Below, piece after piece: positions 6,984-15,981 of a stretch of DNA of 64,000 nt. The notes beneath the pieces were generated by a model. It had not been told where the DNA came from. It did no database searches and worked only from the letters and a program-made list of their open reading frames with translations. How positions within the stretch are numbered: the first letter of the stretch is position 1; each line of letters opens with the position of its first letter. The stretch is from Ruminococcaceae bacterium UBA3903. Its GTDB lineage: Bacteria > Bacillota > Clostridia > Oscillospirales > Acutalibacteraceae. The stretch lies in assembly GCA_002391625.1 (NCBI GenBank), contig DGFJ01000016.1, positions 434 through 64,433 on the forward strand, read 5' to 3'. The position numbers were made by a program, and so were the translations under genes.

Positions 6984-9047
6984 ATGGCAAACAGTACAAC
7001 CACTATAACATCAGGACAAAAGGATATACATAAATCAACTGAAAAAAAGACCATAAAAATTGCTCTAGGTGGCAACCCCAACTGTGGAAAAACCACCTTG
7101 TTTAACCAGTTAACAGGCAGTAACCAATATGTGGGTAACTGGCCCGGCGTTACGGTGGAAAAAAAGGAGGGCAAGGCACGTTTTCAAGGCAGAGAAATTA
7201 TAGTTTCTGATTTGCCCGGTATCTACTCCTTGTCACCATACACACCAGAGGAGATTGTTACACGTCACACCCTGTTACATGATAATCCAGATATTATTAT
7301 AGACATTGTAGATGCAACAAACCTAGAACGCAATCTGTACTTAACAACACAAATACAGGAGATTCAGCGGCCTGTAATAATAGCCCTTAATATGATTGAC
7401 CTGCTGGAAAAGCGTGGAGATACCATTGACTGTAAGGTGTTGGAAAAAAGATTTGGCGTACCAGTAGTACCTATTTCTGCCAGCAAAAATACAGGAATAG
7501 ACACACTTATGGCTAAAGCAATAGCAATAGCAGAGGGCGGACAACAGCAGCCTGTGCAAAGGCTATACTCTAAAAAGGTGGAGCGTGTAATAGCTGACAT
7601 TCAAGAGGCTTTGTTTGAGGTGGACGGCAAGGAGCATTTGCGGTTTACAGCAGTTAAGCTGTTTGAGGGTGACTCGGTTACATGGGAAAATTACAAATTT
7701 AATAAGCAGCAGCAGGACCATATCGAATTTCATATAAACGAGATAGAAACTACCCAATACATAGACCGTGAAATGATAATAGCTGACGAAAGATATAAAT
7801 TTATCTGTGCTACCTGTGAAAGGGCGGTTACAAAGGGACATCCCCAAGGCTACGAAACTATGTCAGACAAGGCTGATAAGGTTATAACCAATAAATATTT
7901 GGCACTGCCATTGTTTCTGCTGATGATGTTTGGTGTGTTTTTTATTACCTTCGGTCCTGTGGGCAGCTATTTAAAGGATGGTGCAGAGTGGTTAATCCTT
8001 GATGTTTTAACGCCACAGGTGTCCAGCCTGTTAGTAAGCATTAATGCCTCTGACTGGGCGTTCAGCTTAATTATTGACGGGATAATAGCTGGTGTTGGTG
8101 CTGTTGTTTCCTTTCTGCCGCAGATTTCCATATTGTTTTTATTGCTGTCTATACTGGAGGACAGCGGATATATGGCACGGGCGGCCTTTATTATGGATAA
8201 GCTGCTGCGTATGATAGGTTTATCTGGACGTGCCTTTGTGCCTATGCTTATGGGCTTTGGCTGTACAGTACCGGCTGTGCTTGGTACTAGAACCTTAGAA
8301 AATGAAAAGGATAAAAGGCTGACGATTTTAATCACACCCTTTATGTCCTGTAGTGCAAAAATGCCTGTGTATCTGTTGTTTATTTCGGTGTTCTTTAATG
8401 AAAGCAGTCCCTTAGTGATTTTTTCAATATACCTATTGGGCATATTAGTTGCTATTCTGACAGCATTAATTTTCAGCAGGACAATTTTAAAGGGTAAGGA
8501 CGCACCCTTTGTGCTGGAGCTGCCTCCATACAGAATGCCATCACCTAAAACCTTGTGGCTGCACGTATGGGAGCGTGTAAAGGATTTTCTCGTTAGAGCT
8601 GGTACAATCCTAATGGGTGCTGCTGTGCTTATTTGGTTCTTACAATCCTTTAACTTTAGGTTAGAGCAGGTTTCAGACAGCTCTCAAAGTATTTTAGCAA
8701 CAATTGGTATAGCAATTGCACCTATATTTTCCCTGTGTGGCTTTGGAGATTGGCAGTCCTCGGTGTCCTTGTTAACTGGTATTGTGGCAAAGGAATCGGT
8801 TGTCAGCACAATGACAGTTCTGTTTGGTGGAGATACCAGTATGATTAGTCAAGTGTTTACCCCATTGTCTGCCTATTCGTTTATGACCTTTGTACTTTTA
8901 TATACACCTTGCGTAGCCGCGTTGTCTGCTATTGGTAAGGAAATGGGCAGCAGGAAATGGACGGCAATAGCTATTGTTTATCAGTTAGCTGTAGCATGGG
9001 TAGTATCTATGCTGGTATTCCAAATTGGCAGTTTGTTTGTTGGCTGA
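6984..9047 (+). CDS. feoB: Ferrous iron transporter B
   Basis: A 687-residue FeoB. The N-terminal cytosolic G domain (about 22-185) has G1 Gly-Asn-Pro-Asn-Cys-Gly-Lys-Thr, G3 Asp-Leu-Pro-Gly, G4 Asn-Met-Ile-Asp and G5 Ser-Ala-Ser. A helical guanine-dissociation-inhibitor-like region follows, then a polytopic membrane domain from ~295 to the end containing the Gate motifs (e.g. Gly-Phe-Gly-Cys-Thr-Val-Pro and Met-Ser-Cys-Ser-Ala-Lys-Met-Pro-Val-Tyr). It imports Fe(II) across the cytoplasmic membrane. It is slightly shorter than E. coli FeoB, as usual for Firmicutes. It lies between feoA and a Cys-rich small protein in one operon. Confidence 0.96.
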   Translation: MANSTTTITSGQKDIHKSTEKKTIKIALGGNPNCGKTTLFNQLTGSNQYVGNWPGVTVEKKEGKARFQGREIIVSDLPGIYSLSPYTPEEIVTRHTLLHDNPDIIIDIVDATNLERNLYLTTQIQEIQRPVIIALNMIDLLEKRGDTIDCKVLEKRFGVPVVPISASKNTGIDTLMAKAIAIAEGGQQQPVQRLYSKKVERVIADIQEALFEVDGKEHLRFTAVKLFEGDSVTWENYKFNKQQQDHIEFHINEIETTQYIDREMIIADERYKFICATCERAVTKGHPQGYETMSDKADKVITNKYLALPLFLLMMFGVFFITFGPVGSYLKDGAEWLILDVLTPQVSSLLVSINASDWAFSLIIDGIIAGVGAVVSFLPQISILFLLLSILEDSGYMARAAFIMDKLLRMIGLSGRAFVPMLMGFGCTVPAVLGTRTLENEKDKRLTILITPFMSCSAKMPVYLLFISVFFNESSPLVIFSIYLLGILVAILTALIFSRTILKGKDAPFVLELPPYRMPSPKTLWLHVWERVKDFLVRAGTILMGAAVLIWFLQSFNFRLEQVSDSSQSILATIGIAIAPIFSLCGFGDWQSSVSLLTGIVAKESVVSTMTVLFGGDTSMISQVFTPLSAYSFMTFVLLYTPCVAALSAIGKEMGSRKWTAIAIVYQLAVAWVVSMLVFQIGSLFVG

Positions 9048-9070
9048 TAACAACAGAAAGGTTGTTTTTT

Positions 9071-9265
9071 ATGATAGCAGATATTATTATAGGAATTATA
9101 GGTTTTTTCTTTGTTGCATTGCTGGTGTACAGGGTTGTGATGTCTATTAAGCATGGCAGCTGCTGTAGCTGTAAGGGCTGTAATAACCCTGACATACAAA
9201 CAGGCTGTACAGGCTGTAGCTGTAAGGGCTGTAGCGTAAGCTGTCAGAAGGTTAAAAAGCCATAG
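9071..9265 (+). CDS. FeoB-associated Cys-rich membrane protein
   Basis: A 64-residue protein with one N-terminal transmembrane helix (about 3-24) and a cytosolic or extracytosolic tail carrying nine cysteines in Cys-x-x-Cys-type spacing (Cys-Cys-Ser-Cys-Lys-Gly-Cys, then Cys-Thr-Gly-Cys-Ser-Cys-Lys-Gly-Cys). The ATG at 9071, preceded by AGAAAGG, is preferred; an upstream in-frame start would overlap feoB by about 90 bp. This small protein type is common after feoB in Firmicutes and plays a presumed FeoC-like role. Metal binding is inferred from the Cys pattern and is not demonstrated. Confidence 0.88.
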   Translation: MIADIIIGIIGFFFVALLVYRVVMSIKHGSCCSCKGCNNPDIQTGCTGCSCKGCSVSCQKVKKP

Positions 9266-9290
9266 TAATAAAGGTAAAGCCTTATGTTGT

Positions 9291-9340
9291 AAACGCACAT
9301 AGTAACAGATGAATAATCTGTGGCGGTGTGCGTTTTTTTG
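9291..9340 (+). terminator. Rho-independent terminator after the feo operon
   Basis: AAACGCACA (9291-9299) pairs with TGTGCGTTT (9327-9335), with an inner CAGAT/ATCTG stem, followed by a run of seven T. Confidence 0.8.
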
Positions 9341-9437
9341 TTGTGGTATATAAAACAGATGGTTGGAAAGCTATGGAATACTAGATGTAAAATTGTTCCA
9401 AAAATTATCTATTATAACAAAAAATCAAGAAAAATAA

Positions 9438-9465
9438 TTGAAAATTTTATTATAGGTGGTATAAT
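9438..9465 (+). promoter_or_regulatory. Sigma-A-type promoter for the PPK2 gene
   Basis: TTGAAA (9438-9443), a 16-bp spacer and a perfect TATAAT (9460-9465), about 70 bp before the 9537 start. Confidence 0.65.
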
Positions 9466-9536
9466 AGGGATAACTTATATGCAGAAAGCAAATTATATGT
9501 TTGTATGATGTTATGTTAATAAAAGGGGGATGTTGT

Positions 9537-10403
9537 ATGACACCACTTAAAAAATATTGTGTAGATGGCAGTAAAAAAATAAAGTTATCGGATTTTTCAA
9601 CTACTCCAGATGTATCAAAAAAATTAAAGGATGAGATAGTACAAAAAATGGAGGAAAATCAAAAACAAATTGCCCTGCTACAGGATAAGCTGTATTCAGA
9701 AAGCAAGGAGTCAGTGGTAGTAGTTTTACAGGCGATGGATGCCGCTGGTAAGGATGGTACTGTAAAGCACGTTATGAATGGGTTAAATCCGCAGGGTGTA
9801 GATGTGTATTCCTTTAAGGTTCCCTCATCGGAGGAGGCTGCTCATGATTTTTTGTGGCGGTGCAGTAAAAATCTGCCCAGCAGAGGAAAAATTGCTATCT
9901 TTAACCGTTCTTATTATGAGGATGTGTTGGTGGTAAAGGTTCATAAGCTGTATAAAAGCTACAAAATGGCAGACCGCTGTTTAGGTGATGATATAATAGA
10001 AAAGCGTTATAAACAAATACGCAATTTTGAGGATTATGTATATGATAACAGCTATCGTGTTATTAAAATATTTCTAAATTTATCTAAGGACGAGCAGAAA
10101 AAACGTTTTTTAGAGCGTATTGACTTAAAAATTAAAAACTGGAAATTTTCAGCCTCTGATGTTAAGGAAAGAGAGTATTGGGATGACTATCAACAGGCTT
10201 ATGAGGATGCTATAAATGCCACCTCCACTAATGATAGCCCGTGGTACATCATTCCCGCAGACAAAAAATGGTATGCACGTTACTTGGTATCACAGGTACT
10301 ATTAGAAACCCTACAGACCATTAATCCTAAGTATCCAGAAATGCCAGAGTCAGAGCGTAAATTGCTGACACAGGACAAGGAAAAGCTAATGAACGAGGAA
10401 TAA
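9537..10403 (+). CDS. Polyphosphate kinase 2 family protein
   Basis: A 288-residue PPK2-type phosphotransferase. It has the Walker A-like loop Ala-Met-Asp-Ala-Ala-Gly-Lys-Asp-Gly-Thr (~66-75), a Walker B/lid region beginning Phe-Asn-Arg-Ser-Tyr-Tyr-Glu-Asp-Val (~122-130), and the C-terminal Trp-Tyr-x-Ile-Pro-Ala-Asp-x-Lys-x-Tyr-Ala-Arg segment typical of the family. The ATG at 9537 follows AAAAGGGGG and is preferred over 9501. PPK2 enzymes transfer phosphate between polyphosphate and nucleoside mono- or diphosphates. Which nucleotide is used cannot be read from the sequence. It is a single-gene unit with its own promoter. Confidence 0.9.
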   Translation: MTPLKKYCVDGSKKIKLSDFSTTPDVSKKLKDEIVQKMEENQKQIALLQDKLYSESKESVVVVLQAMDAAGKDGTVKHVMNGLNPQGVDVYSFKVPSSEEAAHDFLWRCSKNLPSRGKIAIFNRSYYEDVLVVKVHKLYKSYKMADRCLGDDIIEKRYKQIRNFEDYVYDNSYRVIKIFLNLSKDEQKKRFLERIDLKIKNWKFSASDVKEREYWDDYQQAYEDAINATSTNDSPWYIIPADKKWYARYLVSQVLLETLQTINPKYPEMPESERKLLTQDKEKLMNEE

Positions 10404-10577
10404 AAGCTTTATGGACTTAACAAGGGCTATTTATTTTGGACATTTTAAATTAATAGATCGCAACATATTATTGTGAAAGCTGTAGGGCAATAATAAGCAG
10501 TGATTACAAGGTAAGCATAAATATTATAAATGAGTGAATTGAAATAGTCTTCACATAATTAATAATTATGGACAACC

Positions 10578-10677
10578 GTGGGACACAGGGGGGTTAGATG
10601 CTTAGGCTGTAATCCTTGTATTACTACAACGAGAAAGCCTTGTCCGCTAAGCGTTAGCGTAAGTGGCGGGGTATGTC
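10578..10677. repeat. 100-bp dispersed repeat, copy A
   Basis: Related over its full length to 46076-46175 on the same strand. Shared words are GTGGGACACA, GGTTAG, GCTGTAATC, ATTAC, CAAC(G/A)AGAA and AGCGTTAGC. The 3' part contains a hairpin, CGCTAA-GCG-TTAGCG. It lies upstream of ymdB, whose 5' leader may contain it. The rest of 10404-10704 shows no gene. Confidence 0.65.
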
Positions 10678-10704
10678 GCTATCTTAGGATAACAGAGGTG
10701 TTTT

Positions 10705-11484
10705 ATGAATATATTGGCAATAGGTGACACGGTGGGCAGCATTGGCTGTGACTTTTTAAGGTCTAAGCTGCCACAGCTAAAAAAATTAAAGGGTATAGAT
10801 TTAGTTATAGCCAACGGCGAGAATTCATCTGATGGTAACGGCATTACTCCTGCGTCAGCTGAGTTTTTGTATAATAGTGGTGTGGATGTTATCACAACGG
10901 GAAATCATTCCTTCAGAAGGAGGGAAGCATACCCTTTGTATGATGAATCGCCGTACCTAATACGACCGGCTAATTTTCCACAGGGTACAACACCGGGTAA
11001 GGGTATGTGTATTGTAGATATGGGCAGGGTACAGGTAGCGGTAATAAATGTTATGGGTAATGCATACCTAGAACCGTTAGGCTGTCCCTTTGAAACAGTG
11101 GATAGGCTGTTAGCAGAGGCTGAAAAAGAAAACGCAAAAATTATCATTGTCGACTTTCATGCTGAGGCTACGGGGGAAAAACGTGCATTAGGTTACTATT
11201 TAGACGGCAGGGTTAGCGGTGTGTTTGGTACACATACCCATGTACAAACAGCGGATGAAACGGTACTGCCAAGGGGTACGGGGTATATTACTGATGTAGG
11301 AATGACAGGGCCTATTCACTCTGTGCTGGGTGTTAAACCAGAAATAATAATAAAAAAATTTAAGGAAAAATTACCACAGCGTTTTGATTTGGCTGATGGT
11401 GCTTGTAAAATGGATTGTATTTTATTTGAGGTGGATGAAAAATCTGGAAAAACACTGTCGGTTGAAAGAATAGAGATAACCTAA
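10705..11484 (+). CDS. ymdB: YmdB-family metallophosphoesterase (2',3'-cAMP phosphodiesterase-like)
   Basis: A 259-residue TIGR00282-type metallophosphoesterase. Metal-ligand motifs are visible in order: Gly-Asp-Thr-Val-Gly (7-11), Asn-Gly-Glu-Asn, Thr-Thr-Gly-Asn-His-Ser-Phe, Asp-Phe-His-Ala-Glu-Ala-Thr-Gly-Glu-Lys and Gly-Thr-His-Thr-His-Val-Gln-Thr. B. subtilis YmdB hydrolyses cyclic nucleotides and influences biofilm and motility choices, and there it is next to rny (RNase Y). Here RNase Y is encoded 43 kb away at 54900-56453. The start is supported by AGAGGTG upstream. Confidence 0.92.
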   Translation: MNILAIGDTVGSIGCDFLRSKLPQLKKLKGIDLVIANGENSSDGNGITPASAEFLYNSGVDVITTGNHSFRRREAYPLYDESPYLIRPANFPQGTTPGKGMCIVDMGRVQVAVINVMGNAYLEPLGCPFETVDRLLAEAEKENAKIIIVDFHAEATGEKRALGYYLDGRVSGVFGTHTHVQTADETVLPRGTGYITDVGMTGPIHSVLGVKPEIIIKKFKEKLPQRFDLADGACKMDCILFEVDEKSGKTLSVERIEIT

Positions 11485-11526
11485 GGCATGGCTTTATATG
11501 GGATAAACCAGAATATGGGGTATCGG

Positions 11527-11556
11527 TTGAAATCGTATTACCTTATATGCTATAAT
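11527..11556 (+). promoter_or_regulatory. Sigma-A-type promoter for the DAK2/FakA-like gene
   Basis: TTGAAA (11527-11532), an 18-bp spacer and TATAAT (11551-11556), followed by a leader of about 60 nt. Confidence 0.6.
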
Positions 11557-11621
11557 CAAGGAATAAAAAATAAATTGTACTAGTTTTATGTATGATGGTA
11601 ATAAAGAGAGGGACCACACCT

Positions 11622-13307
11622 ATGATAAATGGTATTGTTTTAAGAGATGCTATCATCTCAGGGGGAAATAATATAACAAAACAAAAAACACTAATAGATG
11701 ATTTAAATATTTTTCCAGTTCCAGATGGTGATACAGGTACAAATATGTCTATGACAATTAACTCAGCTGCTGCAAAGCTAAAAACCTGCGACAACGCTGA
11801 CGCAGGTCAGGTGGCAAAGGTGGCTGCAGCTGCTATGCTAAGAGGTGCAAGGGGAAACTCGGGCGTAATATTGTCACTGCTGTTTCGTGGCTTTTCAAAG
11901 GGCTTGGCAGGTAAAGCAGAGGTAAATGGCGCTGACTTGGTAGATGCCCTAAGCATTGGTGTTACAGACGCTTATGACGCAGTAATGAAGCCAACAGAGG
12001 GAACAATATTAACCGTTGCCAGACTTGCCTGTGAGGCTGGTAAGGTGGCTGCCAAGGATGATACAGATGTTGTAGCTGTTTGGAGTACAGTTTGTGTAGC
12101 TGCACAAGCGGCCTTAGCTACTACACCAGAGCTGCTGCACGTGCTAAAAAAGGCTGGGGTTGTAGATGCAGGCGGTAAAGGCTTGTGCGTGATTTTTGAT
12201 GGTATGCTATCTGTTATTAGAGATGGTAATATGATTGAAATAGCACAGGAGCCTCAAACAGACTTGACAGATAAAGAAAACGATTTTTACAAGAGTGCAG
12301 CGGCTGAATTTGATGATGATATTACCTTCACATACTGTACAGAATATATAGTTGGCAGGGATAAGGAGAACGACCGTGACCCTAAAAAGCTGCGTGCTTA
12401 CCTTGAAAAAATAGGTGATTGTGTAGTTGTTGTTGATGATGATGAGATTATCAAGGTTCACGTTCATACGGAAACTCCGGGCTTAGCGTTACAGGAGGCA
12501 TTAAAATTTGGTCAGCTGTTAACTGTTAAGGTTGAAAATATGAAGGAACAGCATAGGAGGGCTGTTGAGGCTAACGAAAATGCACAGGCCCAAGACGTAG
12601 AAGCACCAGAGGAACAGACGGAAAAATACCCCTTTGCTGAACCCGTTAATGAAATCGGCTTTGTAGCTGTAGCAGTAGGTGAGGGATTAGAGGGGCTGTT
12701 TAAGGATCTAGGCTGTACACAAATGGTAAATGGCGGACAAAGCATGAACCCTAGTACAGAGGATATTCGAGAAGCGGTATTGGCAACTGGTGCAAAAACT
12801 GTGTTTGTGTTACCAAATAATAAAAATATTATTATGGCGGCTGAACAGGTTGTGCCATTGGTAGAGGACAGAAAGGTTGTCATATTGCCAACCAGAACTA
12901 TACCACAGGGCTTGGGTGCTATGCTGTCATATGACCCAGACCTGTCACCGGATGGCAACAAACAGCTAATGCTGGATGCCGCTGCTGATATTGGCACAGG
13001 AATGGTTACCTTTGCTGCACGTGACAGTGAGTTTGGTTCTACAAGGATAAAAGAGGGCGATATAATAGCTTTGGAAAACGGCAAGCTTACCCTAACTGAG
13101 AAAACACCAGCGAAGGCTGCGTTTAAGCTTACAAAAAATATGGTTAAAAAGGATACCTCATTTATCACGGTTATATATGGACAGGAAACCTCCAAGCAAG
13201 ATGCTCAGGAGCTTCATAACCAATTACAGGGGAAATATGGTAATATAGATATTACCCTTGTTAATGGCGGCCAGCCAATTTACTATTATATTATTTCTGT
13301 AGAGTAG
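11622..13307 (+). CDS. DAK2-domain protein, fatty acid kinase FakA-like (YloV)
   Basis: A 561-residue protein with an N-terminal DhaL/DAK2 nucleotide-binding domain (about 5-200). This carries the Mg-binding motif Asn-Ile-Phe-Pro-Val-Pro-Asp-Gly-Asp-Thr-Gly-Thr-Asn and the Arg-Gly-Ala-Arg-Gly-Asn-Ser-Gly-Val-Ile loop. A middle domain with His-Val-His-Thr follows (~285), then a C-terminal region containing Leu-Pro-Asn-Asn-Lys-Asn-Ile. This is the architecture of FakA, which phosphorylates fatty acids bound by FakB for phospholipid synthesis. No fakB/DegV gene is nearby. The ATG at 11622 with GAGAGGGA upstream is preferred over 11592. Confidence 0.85.
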   Translation: MINGIVLRDAIISGGNNITKQKTLIDDLNIFPVPDGDTGTNMSMTINSAAAKLKTCDNADAGQVAKVAAAAMLRGARGNSGVILSLLFRGFSKGLAGKAEVNGADLVDALSIGVTDAYDAVMKPTEGTILTVARLACEAGKVAAKDDTDVVAVWSTVCVAAQAALATTPELLHVLKKAGVVDAGGKGLCVIFDGMLSVIRDGNMIEIAQEPQTDLTDKENDFYKSAAAEFDDDITFTYCTEYIVGRDKENDRDPKKLRAYLEKIGDCVVVVDDDEIIKVHVHTETPGLALQEALKFGQLLTVKVENMKEQHRRAVEANENAQAQDVEAPEEQTEKYPFAEPVNEIGFVAVAVGEGLEGLFKDLGCTQMVNGGQSMNPSTEDIREAVLATGAKTVFVLPNNKNIIMAAEQVVPLVEDRKVVILPTRTIPQGLGAMLSYDPDLSPDGNKQLMLDAAADIGTGMVTFAARDSEFGSTRIKEGDIIALENGKLTLTEKTPAKAAFKLTKNMVKKDTSFITVIYGQETSKQDAQELHNQLQGKYGNIDITLVNGGQPIYYYIISVE

Positions 13308-13420
13308 ATTTTAGGACGTGGATATTTAATGCTTGCAGGCTAGCTTCTAAATAGTAGATAGATAAAAAGATGTTTTTGATATCAATTTTTATAGAGCTTG
13401 TTTTTTATAATACGAATAAA

Positions 13421-13461
13421 CACAGCACCCGTAAAGTCATTATGATTTTACGGGTGCTGTG
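13421..13461. terminator. Bidirectional terminator hairpin between convergent genes
   Basis: CACAGCACCCGTAAA (13421-13435) is a perfect inverted match to TTTACGGGTGCTGTG (13447-13461). It lies between the convergent FakA-like and GDSL-lipoprotein genes. Confidence 0.75.
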
Positions 13462-13599
13462 CTTATTACACAGGAGAGCAGCTATGTGTTGTGAAAGGGA
13501 CTGGCAGCTTTTAAATTACAGGGTGTTTTTGGGGTTAAACACAATTTCATTAACTGCGTGGACACGGCAGGCATATTTTTTCATAATAATATATAATAT

Positions 13600-15033
13600 T
13601 TACGCGGCCATAGGTAACCGTGCCGTTGTTATTGTGTCACTGCCAGAAACATACATTACTGTTGTGGTGCGGTAGCTGGCTTTATTATAGCTGTTACCTG
13701 TTACTGTAATTGTGTAGCAGCCCTCTGGGAGATTATTAATTATCATAGCCCTGCTGCTACTGCCAACAAAGTAGGATATGGGGGTTTGGGCTTCACTCTT
13801 AAATACATATTCACCTGTAGAGGGGCTGTCGTCTGCATAGCTGTAGACCTCAATATATTTTTTCGTACTATAATTTTGTATTGTAAAGGCAGTACCGCTA
13901 TGAATATTGTTGTCTTGATTTTCTAAGGAGTAGGTGGTTTTATTTTGGTCATTGTCCTGCGTTGTTGATTTTTTATAAAAATCCTGTGTGATTGCTAAGG
14001 TGCCAAGCCTGTCACCTGAAAGCTCGCTGAAAAAGGCGTCGCTGTATAGTGTTGTACCAGTTTTGTATGATGGGTGCAGGTCGTCAACCATGAAGGAGTC
14101 AGGCTGTGGCTGACAGGATAAGTATTGTGTAACATAGTTCATCATATCCACGCAGGGATAGTCTTGTTCCCTGCACCATGCTTTTAGTGCGTATATATAT
14201 TCCTGATGCACGTTGTCACGCTTTATATATTTTTCCAGCTGTGCTGTAGCTTTGTTTTGGTAGATAAATGGGGATACGAAGATAATTTTGTTTTGGTCAC
14301 CATTTTCCTTTTCTTTTATAATGCTTACTAGCTTTTTCATGTTTTCTATGTACTCTGACGCAGAGCTGGTAGTGACGGTATCATTATCACGGCATATAAC
14401 ATCGTTTACACCTAAGGCAATAATATAGGTGTCGGCGGTTGACTGCTTCAGCTTGTTTAGGGTATCGGTATCTATAAATATTGAGGCGGAGGTTTGACCC
14501 CCACGGGCAGCCACGTCAGTACCTTTTATGTTTGAAAATCCGCTGATAAGGCGTTCAAACCAACCGTGACCGTCAGTACAGGAACCGGCGGTTATGCTGT
14601 CACCAACCATGCACACCTTGTCAGCAGCACTTAGCAGGCTGTAAACCTCATTGTTTTCTATGTCTATATTTACACATTGGTCAGGACGGTCTATTCTAAT
14701 TGTTTTGCATATGTCAGGTGACAGGTCACTGGTGATTACATATGTACCACATGACAGCGCTTTTGTTGTTGTCCCGTTATTGGTTTTTATGTTATCTAGG
14801 GCTGGTTCATAACCATTGCCATATAATCTTTTAATTGAATATGTTACAGCATCAGTTTTTTTGGCTTTTTCAAAAGAGTTAATAGTAACAAGTCCGGTGG
14901 ATACCTGTTGTGGCTTTAGCTTGTGGGCTTCAGCTGACATGATAAAGGGCATATTACAGGCAGTCATAACAGCAGCTGCTACAGACAGAATTAATATTAA
15001 GCATATTCCTTTATATAAAATTTTATTTTTCAT
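13600..15033 (-). CDS. SGNH/GDSL-hydrolase lipoprotein
   Basis: A 477-residue predicted lipoprotein. The signal peptide ends in Met-Thr-Ala-Cys with Cys at 26. Residues ~45-120 look like a small beta-rich adhesin-like (SpaA/prealbumin-like) domain ending in Gly-Thr-Tyr-Val-Ile. The SGNH hydrolase core begins at Val-Gly-Asp-Ser-Ile-Thr-Ala-Gly (~143-150, block I Ser). It continues with Gly-Val-Asn-Asp (block III) and Asp-Asp-Leu-His-Pro-Ser (block V Asp/His, ~313). A ~100-residue C-terminal beta domain follows. It probably acts outside the membrane as an esterase or acetylesterase on a carbohydrate or cell-wall substrate, but the substrate is unknown. The ATG at 15033 is preferred because it gives a normal signal peptide. 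Confidence 0.82.
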   Translation of the reverse strand: MKNKILYKGICLILILSVAAAVMTACNMPFIMSAEAHKLKPQQVSTGLVTINSFEKAKKTDAVTYSIKRLYGNGYEPALDNIKTNNGTTTKALSCGTYVITSDLSPDICKTIRIDRPDQCVNIDIENNEVYSLLSAADKVCMVGDSITAGSCTDGHGWFERLISGFSNIKGTDVAARGGQTSASIFIDTDTLNKLKQSTADTYIIALGVNDVICRDNDTVTTSSASEYIENMKKLVSIIKEKENGDQNKIIFVSPFIYQNKATAQLEKYIKRDNVHQEYIYALKAWCREQDYPCVDMMNYVTQYLSCQPQPDSFMVDDLHPSYKTGTTLYSDAFFSELSGDRLGTLAITQDFYKKSTTQDNDQNKTTYSLENQDNNIHSGTAFTIQNYSTKKYIEVYSYADDSPSTGEYVFKSEAQTPISYFVGSSSRAMIINNLPEGCYTITVTGNSYNKASYRTTTVMYVSGSDTITTARLPMAA

Positions 15034-15153
15034 TATGACATATTCCCTTAATAAATTTTTGTTATACAGATACATGGTATCAGCTTTTCAAGACTTTCGC
15101 AAGATGGAAATGTTGTTTTTTGTTAGAATTGGGTATGTATTTATTATATTTTC

Positions 15154-15183
15154 TTGAGGTTATTAGTAGATTTGTGTTATACT
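15154..15183 (+). promoter_or_regulatory. Possible promoter for pyrK-pyrD
   Basis: TTGAGG (15154-15159), an 18-bp spacer and TATACT (15178-15183), about 46 bp before the pyrK start. No pyrimidine-attenuator (PyrR-type) structure was recognised in the short leader. Confidence 0.5.
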
Positions 15184-15228
15184 ATTAAGCAGATAAATAA
15201 CTTCATGGGAGAAAGGGTGGCTACTATA

Positions 15229-15981
15229 ATGAAGTACGATGTCGAGCTGTCACGGCTTATAAAAAAAGAGGAAATAGCTCAGGGAATATTTGATTTTACA
15301 GTGAAATGTCCATCGCTTGCAAAAAAAGCACAGGCAGGACAGTTTGCACATTTAGCTGTACCAGGAAAGACGCTGCGTCGTCCCATATCTATATGTGATG
15401 CTGTAGGGGACAGCCTTCGTTTGGTTTTTCAGGTACGTGGTCAGGGTACAGAAAAATTGGCTCAGGCTAAGGTTGGTGACGACATAGATGTTTTAGCACC
15501 CCTAGGACATGGATTTACCATACCGCCAAGGGGTACGGTTGCCTTTATAGGTGGGGGTATAGGTGTACCACCTATGCTGTACAGCGGAAAACAAGCTGAA
15601 AAAGCCATAGCCATACTGGGGTTTAGGGATAAGGCTGGGGTTATTTTAGCAAAGGACTTTGAAGAAGCCTGTAGTCAGGTTATTGTTACAACAGATGATG
15701 GCAGCTTTGGTTTACACGGGTTTGTAACAGATGCTCTAAGGACTGTTATTGATAAGGTTGACCTAGTATGTGCCTGTGGACCAACACCAATGCTAAAGGC
15801 TGTAGCCGCTATGGCAAGGGAGCATAATACACCTTGTCAGGTGTCCATGGAGGAACGTATGGGCTGTGGTGTAGGTGCGTGCTTGGTGTGTGCCTGTAAA
15901 ACTAAAAAAGACAATAAAGAGGGCTACAGCCATGTGTGCAAAAATGGTCCTGTATTTAACGCTGAGGAGGTTGTTTGGTAA
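15229..15981 (+). CDS. pyrK: Dihydroorotate dehydrogenase electron-transfer subunit
   Basis: A 250-residue iron-sulfur flavoprotein. The FAD-binding domain carries Leu-Arg-Arg-Pro-Ile-Ser-Ile (~48-54), and the NAD-binding region has Gly-Gly-Gly-Ile-Gly-Val-Pro-Pro. The C-terminal [2Fe-2S] cluster ligands are the Cys in Met-Gly-Cys-Gly-Val-Gly-Ala-Cys-Leu-Val-Cys and the downstream Val-Cys-Lys. It passes electrons from PyrD to NAD+. I chose the ATG at 15229 preceded by GGAGAAAGGGTGG; upstream in-frame starts extend beyond the family's normal N-terminus. It overlaps pyrD by one base (TAATG), indicating translational coupling. Confidence 0.93.
   Translation: MKYDVELSRLIKKEEIAQGIFDFTVKCPSLAKKAQAGQFAHLAVPGKTLRRPISICDAVGDSLRLVFQVRGQGTEKLAQAKVGDDIDVLAPLGHGFTIPPRGTVAFIGGGIGVPPMLYSGKQAEKAIAILGFRDKAGVILAKDFEEACSQVIVTTDDGSFGLHGFVTDALRTVIDKVDLVCACGPTPMLKAVAAMAREHNTPCQVSMEERMGCGVGACLVCACKTKKDNKEGYSHVCKNGPVFNAEEVVW

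Noticed and set aside
7967..8443. 158-codon minus-strand frame inside feoB
   Set aside because: It is antisense to the membrane domain of FeoB; no ribosome site or motif.
8981..9298. 105-codon minus-strand frame over the Cys-rich feo gene
   Set aside because: It is a mirror of the repetitive Cys codons on the plus strand.
9320..9508. 62-codon plus-strand frame between the feo operon and PPK2
   Set aside because: It overlaps the feo terminator T-run and the PPK2 promoter; unlikely to be translated.
12512..13195. 227-codon minus-strand frame inside the FakA-like gene
   Set aside because: It is long but entirely antisense to a conserved kinase; composition is Ser/Pro-rich as expected of a shadow frame.
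13370..13675. 101-codon plus-strand frame after the FakA-like gene
   Set aside because: It passes through a bidirectional terminator hairpin and into the antisense of the GDSL lipoprotein.
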